Assembly: GCF_965137335.1 (NCBI RefSeq)
Contig: NZ_CBCRZD010000036.1
Strand: one strand, 5' to 3'
Length of the DNA stretch: 20,905 nucleotides
DNA from: Empedobacter stercoris
Lineage (GTDB): Bacteria; Bacteroidota; Bacteroidia; Flavobacteriales; Weeksellaceae
The notes beneath the pieces are model-generated. The model was not told where the DNA came from. It saw nothing but the letters and a program-made list of their open reading frames with translations, and made no database searches. The number at the start of each line of letters is the position of its first letter. Positions within the stretch are counted from its first letter, which is position 1. Below, piece after piece: positions 7,594 through 15,391 of this stretch. The position numbers and the translations under genes are program-made.

Positions 7594-8612
7594 TAAATAT
7601 GGTATTTCGCTACAGATTTTGCTGTATTTTCTGTAAAGATTTCTTGATCAAATTTTAAACTTCCAACCATTGCAATCATGGCAGCATTGTCGGTTGTGTA
7701 GGCAAATTTTGGAATAAAAGTTTTCCAACCAAATTCAGTTTCTCCATCTTTTAGTCGTTGACGAATTTCTGAATTTGCAGAAACTCCACCTGCAATTGCA
7801 ATTTGTTTAATTCCAGTTTCATCAGATGCTTTTTTAACTTTTTCCATTAAAATATTCACGATAGAACGTTGAATTGAGGCACACAAATCGTCAATATTTT
7901 CTTCAATAAAATTTGGATTCGCTTTGACTTCTTTCTGAATAAAATATAAAATAGACGTTTTAAATCCACTAAAACTAAAGTTTAAACCTTCAATTTTTGG
8001 TTTTGCGAATTTGAATTTTGTAGGATCTCCAATCTTAGATTTTTTGTCGATAATTGGACCTGCAGGATAAGGTAAATTTAAAATTTTACCTGCTTTATCA
8101 AAAGCTTCACCAGCGGCATCGTCAATCGTTTCACCTAAAATCTCCATCTCAAAATAATTGTTAATTTTTACAATTTGAGTATGCCCTCCAGAGACTGTTA
8201 AACATAAAAAAGGAAAAGTAGGTTTTTCATCGTTTGCATCTTCAATAAAATTTGCCAAAATATGCGCTTGCATATGATTGACTTCAATCAACGGAATATC
8301 CAAAGATTGACTGAATGATTTTGCAAAACTTCCGCCAACCAAAAGCGAACCCATTAATCCTGGACCGCGCGTATAAGCAATTGCTTTAAGTTCTTCTTTG
8401 TTAATATTTGCCTGTTTTAGGGCTTGATCTACGACGGGAACAATATTTTGTTGATGTGCTCTCGAAGCTAATTCTGGTACTACGCCACCATATATTTCGT
8501 GAATTTTTTGGCTTGCCACAACGTTAGAAATAATTTTATTTCCGTCAATAATTGCTGCGCCTGTATCATCACAAGAAGACTCTATGGCTAAAATGTAGTT
8601 TTTATCGCTCAT
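7593..8612 (-). CDS. tsaD: tRNA N6-threonylcarbamoyladenosine synthase subunit TsaD
   Basis: TsaD (Kae1/Qri7 family) transfers the threonylcarbamoyl group from threonylcarbamoyl-AMP to A37 of tRNAs that read ANN codons. It works with TsaB, TsaE and TsaC, none of which are in this window. The ASKHA fold and metal site are visible: ILAIESSCDDTGAAI at the N-terminus, H113 and H117 in NHMQAHILA, VSGGHTQI, DDAAGEAFDK, and D308 in YTTDNAAM. The length of 339 residues is normal. It is divergent from tamB across 63 bases and leads the tsaD-rsmE pair. Confidence 0.96.
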   Translation of the reverse strand: MSDKNYILAIESSCDDTGAAIIDGNKIISNVVASQKIHEIYGGVVPELASRAHQQNIVPVVDQALKQANINKEELKAIAYTRGPGLMGSLLVGGSFAKSFSQSLDIPLIEVNHMQAHILANFIEDANDEKPTFPFLCLTVSGGHTQIVKINNYFEMEILGETIDDAAGEAFDKAGKILNLPYPAGPIIDKKSKIGDPTKFKFAKPKIEGLNFSFSGFKTSILYFIQKEVKANPNFIEENIDDLCASIQRSIVNILMEKVKKASDETGIKQIAIAGGVSANSEIRQRLKDGETEFGWKTFIPKFAYTTDNAAMIAMVGSLKFDQEIFTENTAKSVAKYHI

Positions 8613-8618
8613 AATTCC

Positions 8619-8648
8619 TTGTAGAATAAAATTTATAACTTATTTTTA
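8619..8648 (+). promoter_or_regulatory. Candidate tamB promoter
   Basis: TTG at 8619-8621 and TATTTTTA at 8641-8648 are separated by 19 bases; the -7 box has one mismatch to TAnnTTTG. The implied start lies about 20 bases before the TTG start codon. It overlaps the 5' leader of the divergent tsaD transcript. Confidence 0.35.
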
Positions 8649-8675
8649 CCCTGCAAATATCGTAAAATTATACCA

Positions 8676-11600
8676 TTGAAAATAGTCAGACGAATAGGAA
8701 GATTTTTATTGTCGTTGATTATACTTGTTTTAACCTTGGTTTTGACAGTATCAATCGCCATACAAATTCCTGCGGTACAGACAAAATTAGCACATTTCGC
8801 TTTAGAAAAATTAAATAAATCGTTGAATACGCAAATGTATGTTGACTCGGTTGATATTGATTTTTTTGGGCGGATATATTTCCATGGTGTTAAGATTAAA
8901 GATGATCATAAGTATGATTTTATGAAGTCTAAAACGTTGGAAACCACAATTGATCTTTGGTCGCTTTTGCCAGGTATAAAAAAAGACCATATCGATTTAA
9001 GTCAAGTGAAATTGATTCAACCCGAAATAAATGTGATCACATACAAAGGCGATTCGGTTTCTAACTTTATAAAATTTGTCAATGGTTTTAGCTCGGATAA
9101 ACCTAAAGACCCGAAAAAGATTTTTAAACTTGATGGCGATTTTATTTTAGAAGAGGGTAAAGTTTCAATTGTTAATCAAAATTCTGGCAATATTTGGTTG
9201 GATGCAAAACAACTGAATTTGACGGTGAAGAAATTTAGATTGGTCGATTCTGATATTACAGGAGAATTAGAGAATTTCTGTTTTGTTGCAACAAAGAATA
9301 AAGAGATATATAACGTTCAGAATTTTACAGGGAAAGTTCATTATTCTAATAAAGAAATTCGAATTGGAAATTTGAATCTACGAACAGATACTTCTGTTTT
9401 AAACGGAAATCTATTGTTGAGCTACGATGAGCCTTCAGATATGTCCGACTTTTCGAATAAGGTACGTTGGGATGTTTTCTTTGATAGAGGTTCAAAAATT
9501 AATTTTAAGGAGATTCGCTATTTCACCGAAATATTCGACAAAAATTCATCTGTAGATTTGTACGGTAAGGTAGAAGGACCGTTGAATAATTTAACATTTT
9601 TGGATTTCGAATTGAAAGGTGAAGATAACTATGTCGGTGCATCCCGATTACAATTACAAGATGTTTTAAATGGATCTTTATTAAATTTTTCAACAAGAAA
9701 TGCCAAGATTAATACGTCATATCAGTCGATAACTAAGTTGCTTCCGACTTCAATAGCGAAGAGCATTCCCGATTTATTAACACGTTTTGGAGCGATTAAT
9801 TACCGCGGAGATATTTCATTAAATCCAAATGAAATTAATGCAAATGGATATGCTGTTTCTGGTTTAGGAGATGCGGACATTAATGCTCAAATTAGAAATT
9901 ATAAAGATGTAAAATCGTTAATATACAAAGGAACGATTGACGCTAAAAACTTAAATCTTCATCAATTAACGAATGCAAAAGATTTGGGGTATGTAAGTGG
10001 ACAATTTAAATTTGATGGAAAAGGAACAGATTTGAAAAATATCAATTTAAATCTTGACGGAACACTTCGTTATATTGATTTAATTGGAAAAAGATATCAA
10101 AATATTACGGTTGATGGTTTGGTTAAAAATTATCAATTTAATGGATTGTTTGATATCAAAGACCCTAATCTGAATGCGCAATTGAACGGAAAAATTAATT
10201 TTAGTGGAAAACCTTATGATTTTGATTTTACATCAAATATCCGTCAAGTTAACTTAGATTTTATCGGTTTAACAAAGAATTTAGGAGCGGTTGTAAGAGG
10301 TGATGTAACGGGGAATTTTCAGTTAACAAATATTAATGATTTACGAGGGAATATCGACGTTAAAAATCTGTATTTCCGCTCAAAAAAAGATACGTTAGAA
10401 TTGGCACATGTCATGTTAAATTCTGAAATAAGCGGCTCAAATAAAATCATGACATTAGATGTTCCAAATTATATGAAAGCTACTGTTGATGGACGATTTA
10501 ATGTGACCGAAATTGCAGATGTAGTCAATAATTCATTGGTTAATTTAGTGCCGTCTTTTCGCATGAAAAAAGTTTCGCCAAATCAAGCTTTTTCGTTTGA
10601 TGTCAATGTGCAAGAAAACTTACTTAATTATATAGACCCTTCTATTTCTATTGAGCCTGACACACGTGTAAGAGGTTTTATAGATGGAACGAAAAATCAA
10701 TTAGAAGCAACTTTGGAAACACCTGGAATAAAATATGCAGGAATTCAATTGTTTCAATCGAATGTAAATTTGAATACAATAGCCGAATTGCCTACGCTAA
10801 ACGCTAAAATTGATAGCATGAAAGTGAGTGGTGTTACGCTGAATGAAATCAATGTAAGCTCGATTCCGAAAAATGATACAATGATTGTGAAAACAGATTT
10901 TAATATTGGACGAAAAAATCCAGTAGTATTTAATTTAAATCTTTTTCATACAGTACAAAATAAGAATGATTTGATTTTTGGGTTTTCACCTTCGACTGTT
11001 CAAATCGATTCGACTCAATGGACGATTAATCATTTAAATGATGTAAATTCAAATCGTGTTATTTTTAATCGGATCAATAATTCGTTGAAAGTTGAAGATT
11101 TATCGTTAGAATCAGAAGAACAAAGTCTGAATGTTAGTGGTTTGTTTAACAATAATATTGATTATAATTTCAATGCAGATTTTAAAGATTTATACCTCGA
11201 AAAAATTATTCCTAAAACAGTTTTAAACAACCTTAAAATTGTCGGAATTGCAAATGGAAATGTCAATATAGTCCGAACAAAGGAAAAGTTAGAACCAACG
11301 CTCGAAGCTAAAATTGATCATTTAGGGTTAAATGATTTTGAACTCGGAAATTTGACTTTACAAGGAGGTTATAATGTAGAAGATAAGCAATTTAATTTCG
11401 AAACAAGTTTACAAAAAGAGCAGATTCAATCATTGGTTGCTTATGGTAACATTATCAATAAACCTACAGGTCCAGAGTTGGATGTAGATGCCAATTTTGA
11501 TGAATTTCACATTGATTTCTTAGAAGGATTTTTGAAATCAGTTTTCTCTAATATGCGTGGTACTTTATCAGGAGATTTAAAAATGACAGGACCAGTTGAT

Positions 11601-13271
11601 TTACCAAATCTAAATGGAAATATGGTCGCGAAAGATCTTGGGCTGAAAGTTAATTTCTTGGGAACGGATTATTTATTTGAAGGAGAAAACGAATTATTTG
11701 TTACCAAACAAGGTAAAGGACAGGGGATTATTATGTTAAATGATATTGCATTTAAGGACACTTCTTTTAATACTAAAGGAAAAGTGGACGGAGCAATTCT
11801 GTTTAGAAATTTGAGTAAATGGGGTCTCAACTTAGATTTTGATACAGACAATTTATTGGTGATGAATACAACGATAAAGGACAATGAGTTGTTTTATGGT
11901 AAAGTATTTGCCAAAGGAAATGTAACGATGTTTGGTGCTGTAGAAGAACTGGAGATAGCGGGAGACGCAACAGTAGTTGGAAACTCAGAATTAACGATAA
12001 ACACTGGTAGTACAACAATTGAATCTGAAAATAATTTGGTTCGTTTTGTTCCTAATCAGCATTTAGACGAGATAGCAAAAAACAATGAGCCACATGCACC
12101 AAAAGGAATGTCGATAGATGTTAACATCAATGCTTATCCAAATGCTATGGTGAATTTAATTTTTGATGCTGCGACAAATGATAAAGCAACAGCTCGCGGT
12201 ACTGCAGAAAATCTACGTTTCTTGATGAACAAAGCAGGGCTTAATATTACAGGGGTTTACAATATAGAAAGTGGAACATATGAGTTTAGACAATTTCCTC
12301 TGATTCCAAAAGATTTTAAAATAAAGAAAGGTTCATCTGTTCAATTTGCGGGCAATCCACTGGATGCAACATTAAATATTACAGCAGAATATCAACGTTC
12401 AGTTTCTAATGTAGGCGATTATTTAGGTGTTGGATATTCTCAAATTTACGATGCAATTCTTTCCATTGATATTTCCGAAACGCTTAAAAAACCAATCATT
12501 GATTTTGGTTTATCAATTCCGAATGCTGGATCAGATATTAATTCACAGTTACAATCAAAATTCCGTTCTAACACAGAAGAGCAGATGCTCCAATTTAGTT
12601 ATATCTTATTGACAGGTAAATTTGGAGACGCTTCTGCTGTGCAATCAGGAGTTACAAGTACAGCTGCTGATATTGGCTTATCGACAATTGCAGGTATGTT
12701 GTCATCTATTGCAAATAATGTAGATATTCAAATGGAATATGTTGGTGGTAGTGCACAGTCTGATACAAATGATAAAATTAGAACATCTGTTTCTTATCGT
12801 ATCAATAATCGTTTAAGTTTAAGAGGATCTTATGGAATTGCCGTAACAAATAACCGCAATGTGCAAGAGAATTTTGATGGTAATTTTGATATTTCTTATG
12901 ATATTTCAAAATTAAACAATGGTTCATTGGTTTTAAAAGCATTTACAAAACCAACGACTTTTGGACTATTACCTGGTATGGAAAATAGCTTGAATCAAAG
13001 TTTTGGTGTCGGAATTCAATACAATAAAAGTTTTGATACCTTCAGAGGATTTTTAGGAATAGATGAAAGAAAGAAAGAACCTAACAATAAAAATACTGAA
13101 TATAAACAAGAAAAATTTGATTCGATTGTACTTCCAAAACAATTTAAAAAAGAAGAAAATAAAATAGATTCTGCATATCAAGCTCGTAAAGATACAGTCA
13201 ACGTTACTTATCAAAAATTTTCTCAGCCAAAGACACAACAAAAGCGTCGCGGTTTAGTCAGAATTAAATAA
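8676..13271 (+). CDS. tamB: TamB-family translocation/assembly module protein
   Basis: This 1531-residue protein belongs to the TamB/AsmA-like bridge proteins, which span the periplasm from inner to outer membrane. They help insert outer-membrane proteins or move phospholipids. An N-terminal signal-anchor helix lies at about residues 8-30. A very long region of repeated short beta-strands follows, as expected for the hydrophobic groove. The C-terminal third carries the TamB (DUF490) domain, with ESGTYEFRQFPLIPKDFKIKKGS and a beta-barrel-like end (SYRINNRLSLRGSYGIAVTNN) before a basic Lys/Arg tail. The start is TTG at 8676: the frame is open back to a stop at 8622 and contains no ATG, and this TTG gives a proper membrane anchor. 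No tamA/bamA gene is in the window. Confidence 0.92.
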   Translation: MKIVRRIGRFLLSLIILVLTLVLTVSIAIQIPAVQTKLAHFALEKLNKSLNTQMYVDSVDIDFFGRIYFHGVKIKDDHKYDFMKSKTLETTIDLWSLLPGIKKDHIDLSQVKLIQPEINVITYKGDSVSNFIKFVNGFSSDKPKDPKKIFKLDGDFILEEGKVSIVNQNSGNIWLDAKQLNLTVKKFRLVDSDITGELENFCFVATKNKEIYNVQNFTGKVHYSNKEIRIGNLNLRTDTSVLNGNLLLSYDEPSDMSDFSNKVRWDVFFDRGSKINFKEIRYFTEIFDKNSSVDLYGKVEGPLNNLTFLDFELKGEDNYVGASRLQLQDVLNGSLLNFSTRNAKINTSYQSITKLLPTSIAKSIPDLLTRFGAINYRGDISLNPNEINANGYAVSGLGDADINAQIRNYKDVKSLIYKGTIDAKNLNLHQLTNAKDLGYVSGQFKFDGKGTDLKNINLNLDGTLRYIDLIGKRYQNITVDGLVKNYQFNGLFDIKDPNLNAQLNGKINFSGKPYDFDFTSNIRQVNLDFIGLTKNLGAVVRGDVTGNFQLTNINDLRGNIDVKNLYFRSKKDTLELAHVMLNSEISGSNKIMTLDVPNYMKATVDGRFNVTEIADVVNNSLVNLVPSFRMKKVSPNQAFSFDVNVQENLLNYIDPSISIEPDTRVRGFIDGTKNQLEATLETPGIKYAGIQLFQSNVNLNTIAELPTLNAKIDSMKVSGVTLNEINVSSIPKNDTMIVKTDFNIGRKNPVVFNLNLFHTVQNKNDLIFGFSPSTVQIDSTQWTINHLNDVNSNRVIFNRINNSLKVEDLSLESEEQSLNVSGLFNNNIDYNFNADFKDLYLEKIIPKTVLNNLKIVGIANGNVNIVRTKEKLEPTLEAKIDHLGLNDFELGNLTLQGGYNVEDKQFNFETSLQKEQIQSLVAYGNIINKPTGPELDVDANFDEFHIDFLEGFLKSVFSNMRGTLSGDLKMTGPVDLPNLNGNMVAKDLGLKVNFLGTDYLFEGENELFVTKQGKGQGIIMLNDIAFKDTSFNTKGKVDGAILFRNLSKWGLNLDFDTDNLLVMNTTIKDNELFYGKVFAKGNVTMFGAVEELEIAGDATVVGNSELTINTGSTTIESENNLVRFVPNQHLDEIAKNNEPHAPKGMSIDVNINAYPNAMVNLIFDAATNDKATARGTAENLRFLMNKAGLNITGVYNIESGTYEFRQFPLIPKDFKIKKGSSVQFAGNPLDATLNITAEYQRSVSNVGDYLGVGYSQIYDAILSIDISETLKKPIIDFGLSIPNAGSDINSQLQSKFRSNTEEQMLQFSYILLTGKFGDASAVQSGVTSTAADIGLSTIAGMLSSIANNVDIQMEYVGGSAQSDTNDKIRTSVSYRINNRLSLRGSYGIAVTNNRNVQENFDGNFDISYDISKLNNGSLVLKAFTKPTTFGLLPGMENSLNQSFGVGIQYNKSFDTFRGFLGIDERKKEPNNKNTEYKQEKFDSIVLPKQFKKEENKIDSAYQARKDTVNVTYQKFSQPKTQQKRRGLVRIK

Positions 13272-13279
13272 AAAAAAAT

Positions 13280-13307
13280 GAGTTTATTGTGGTTAGACAA
13301 TAAACTC
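13280..13307. terminator. Hairpin after tamB, terminator without a plus-strand U-tract
   Basis: An 11-bp perfect stem (13280-13290 with 13297-13307, GGTTAG loop) begins 9 bases after the tamB stop. On the plus strand it is followed by GCGCAAACAAAC, not by T residues. An A-run at 13271-13279 precedes it, so a U-tract exists only for minus-strand transcription. A weaker 6-bp hairpin (13329-13334 with 13345-13350) follows. The rest of 13308-13395 shows nothing I recognise. Confidence 0.5.
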
Positions 13308-13395
13308 GCGCAAACAAACAAAAGTGATTAGTTCTTTCTTTTTTGAACTATTATTGCAACAAAAGTAAAATATTAAATAAATCATTAAAAAATAT

Positions 13396-13427
13396 TTTGA
13401 TGTTTGTTTGTTTTATTTATAATTTTG
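13396..13427 (+). promoter_or_regulatory. Bacteroidota-type promoter of the Lrp operon
   Basis: TTTG at 13396-13399, a spacer of 20 bases, and TAATTTTG at 13420-13427 match the phylum consensus at both elements. The leader to the ATG at 13484 would be about 50 bases and is strongly A/T-rich, including a run of AAT repeats. Confidence 0.65.
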
Positions 13428-13483
13428 CTAAAAATTAATTCGATTTTTTATTAAAATAATAATAATAATCAAAAATTAGGAAA

Positions 13484-13954
13484 ATGAATTACATAATTGA
13501 TGATGTTGATAAGAAAATTTTGATGTATTTAATTGACAATACAAGAATGCCATTTACAGAAATAGCAAAAAAAATGAATGTTTCTGCTGGTACTATTCAT
13601 GTACGTGTCAAGAAATTAGAGGAAGCGGGAATCATCAAAGGAACTACACTAATTACAGATTATGATAAAATGGGTTATCAGTTTGTTGCATATGTAGGTT
13701 TATTGCTTACGAAAACAAACAAAACTCAAAAAGTAATCGATGAATTATACAAAATTCCAAACGTAACAGTTGTTCACGTAGTTTCTGGGAAATATAATAT
13801 TTTCTGTAAAATTCGTGCAAGAGATACAGCAGATGCAAAAGATGTTATCTACAAAATTGATCAAATTGATGACGTTTTGAGAACAGAATCTATGATTTCG
13901 TTAGAAGAATCTTTTAATGATAAAAATAGATTAATGCATTCAATCTTTCACTAA
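13484..13954 (+). CDS. Lrp/AsnC family transcriptional regulator
   Basis: This 156-residue protein has the standard two-domain Lrp/AsnC layout. An N-terminal winged helix-turn-helix (about 6-52, with FTEIAKKMNVSAGTIHVRVKKLEEAGII) is followed by a RAM/ligand-binding domain (about 65-140) containing VVSGKYNIFCKIRARD. Members assemble as octamers or similar and respond to amino acids or other small ligands. The effector here is unknown. It has its own strong promoter match and is followed 32 bases later by the NrtR-like regulator, so it is probably first in a three-gene unit. Autoregulation is common in this family but no operator is identified here. Confidence 0.93.
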   Translation: MNYIIDDVDKKILMYLIDNTRMPFTEIAKKMNVSAGTIHVRVKKLEEAGIIKGTTLITDYDKMGYQFVAYVGLLLTKTNKTQKVIDELYKIPNVTVVHVVSGKYNIFCKIRARDTADAKDVIYKIDQIDDVLRTESMISLEESFNDKNRLMHSIFH

Positions 13955-13986
13955 GAAAAATTCAATTTTTTAAATCATCCCACAAA

Positions 13987-14688
13987 ATGACAGACGAAGA
14001 AAAAGAAAAATATTTTCAGGTCGCTCTCTGTTCAAGTCTCGTGCTTTTCGGGTTTGATGGAGAAGATCTAAAAATATTAATATATAAAAAACTTAACGAT
14101 CCTTTCAAAGGAGCATTGGTTTTACCAGGAAAATATATTGCACCAACGGTAAGTAACGATCAGGCAATTCACGAATTATTAATCGAGAAAATTGCTTACG
14201 ATGAGCATCAAACCTATATCGAACAACTGAAAGCTTTTACAAAAGTTTTTCGTAATCCATTAGGACGTGTTGTAAATGTTGCTTATTACGCACTTGTAAA
14301 ACTAACACCTCAAATAGAGGAGAAAGTAAAAATGCAAGGAGGTGAGTGGTATCTATATGACCGCATACCAGATTTAGCTTTCGATCATAATGAGATTGTA
14401 AAATACGCAAAAGAACGTGTAAAACGCCGCGTAAAACGTCGCCCAGTTGGTTTTAACCTTTTAGGAGATGAATTTACAATTGCACAATTACAAAGTTTAT
14501 ATGAAAAAGCCTTGAATAGAGAGCTTGATAAACGTAACTTTAGAAAGAAAATCTTTAACTCAAATTTAATTATCGAAACAGGCAATACAACCGACCCGAA
14601 ACTTCATCGTAAAGTGTCGAAATTATACCGTTTTGACGAAGAAAAATACGAAAAATTGAGCTTGAAAGGATATGATTTCTTATTTTAA
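13987..14688 (+). CDS. NrtR-like regulator with degenerate Nudix domain
   Basis: This 233-residue protein has an N-terminal Nudix-fold domain (about 8-130) and a C-terminal winged-helix segment (about 150-233, RRPVGFNLLGDEFTIAQLQSLYEKAL...DKRNFRKKIF). This is the layout of NrtR/AraR-type regulators, in which the Nudix part senses a nucleotide or sugar ligand. The Nudix box starting at G48 departs from GX5EX7REUXEEXGU: T54 replaces the first Glu, H62 the Arg, I66 the first Glu of EE, and I69 the Gly. Hydrolysis therefore looks lost and a pure sensor role is likely. A basic KRRVKRRVKRR stretch (146-152 region) links the domains. The target pathway is not evident from neighbours. Confidence 0.82.
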   Translation: MTDEEKEKYFQVALCSSLVLFGFDGEDLKILIYKKLNDPFKGALVLPGKYIAPTVSNDQAIHELLIEKIAYDEHQTYIEQLKAFTKVFRNPLGRVVNVAYYALVKLTPQIEEKVKMQGGEWYLYDRIPDLAFDHNEIVKYAKERVKRRVKRRPVGFNLLGDEFTIAQLQSLYEKALNRELDKRNFRKKIFNSNLIIETGNTTDPKLHRKVSKLYRFDEEKYEKLSLKGYDFLF

Positions 14689-14697
14689 AACAAAGCT

Positions 14698-15180
14698 ATG
14701 ACAGATAAAAAAAATGAAACCAATAAAGAAAGAGAAGATCTTTTTGATGCTAATGTTTTAATGTCTGATAATACAAAATCAAATGACTTAAAACACAAAG
14801 GAGAGAAAAAATCATTCTTATTCAAATCAATGATCTTTATAATGGTTTTTCTTTTATTAAGTATTCTATATCGAGGTTACCAATTGTTAGTGACAAATGA
14901 TTATTTAATGCGCGATTTACTGAATCAAGATGCACCAGAAATGCCAAGTTGGTATCCAATTTCAACTATTATTTTTGGTTTAATTGGTCTTGCAGGTATT
15001 TTCTTGGTAAATAAATACAAACGAATAGGTGTATATATGGTCGCAGGTTCATTATTTATATCTGCAGCAATACAACCAGAATTTATGGCAGATGGAACAC
15101 TATTTACAATGTTCGCTTTATTTGTGTTTATAGGTTATGGTTTAGCAATTATTTATCCTTATTGGTATAAATTCAAATAA
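14698..15180 (+). CDS. Four-helix membrane protein of unknown function
   Basis: This 160-residue protein has a charged cytosolic N-terminus (about 1-42) followed by four hydrophobic segments. They lie at about 44-66 (SMIFIMVFLLLSILYRGYQLL), 87-106 (STIIFGLIGLAGIFLVNKY), 109-127 (IGVYMVAGSLFISAAIQ) and 134-157 (LFTMFALFVFIGYGLAIIYPYW). I recognise no family, transporter signature or catalytic residue. It begins 9 bases after the NrtR-like gene and precedes a strong terminator, so it ends that operon. Its job may be tied to the regulators, but that is inference from position only. Confidence 0.75.
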   Translation: MTDKKNETNKEREDLFDANVLMSDNTKSNDLKHKGEKKSFLFKSMIFIMVFLLLSILYRGYQLLVTNDYLMRDLLNQDAPEMPSWYPISTIIFGLIGLAGIFLVNKYKRIGVYMVAGSLFISAAIQPEFMADGTLFTMFALFVFIGYGLAIIYPYWYKFK

Positions 15181-15200
15181 TAAAAATTTGATAAAATAGA

Positions 15201-15238
15201 AAAAATAGGTTACAAAAAATTGTAACCTATTTTTTTTG
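15201..15238 (+). terminator. Intrinsic terminator of the Lrp operon
   Basis: A stem formed by 15201-15214 and 15221-15234 with an AAAAAT loop is followed by a T-run to 15238. The A-run on the left arm would also allow minus-strand termination. From 15239 to 15348 I see only A/T-rich sequence without a gene. Confidence 0.9.
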
Positions 15239-15348
15239 ATTGAAAATTAATTGATTTAATATCATTCAATATGAATATTTTAAGCTTTATAATTGAGTAA
15301 GTTCATAAAAAATATACTGAAAAAAAATGAATATGTGAATTTAACGGT

Positions 15349-15356
15349 TATATTTG
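15349..15356 (+). promoter_or_regulatory. Candidate -7 element of the serine ammonia-lyase gene
   Basis: TATATTTG matches TAnnTTTG exactly, 35 bases before the ATG at 15392. No TTG is found 19-21 bases upstream, so the promoter may be weak or depend on an activator. Confidence 0.45.
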
Positions 15357-15391
15357 TCTTGTGTGGAAAAAATATAAATTAAAAGTACAAA

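Noticed and set aside
15239..15391. Possible tRNA or small RNA gene in the region before the serine ammonia-lyase gene
   Set aside because: No cloverleaf, no T-arm GTTCRA motif and no GC-rich stem could be found; the region is plain A/T-rich sequence with a -7 box.
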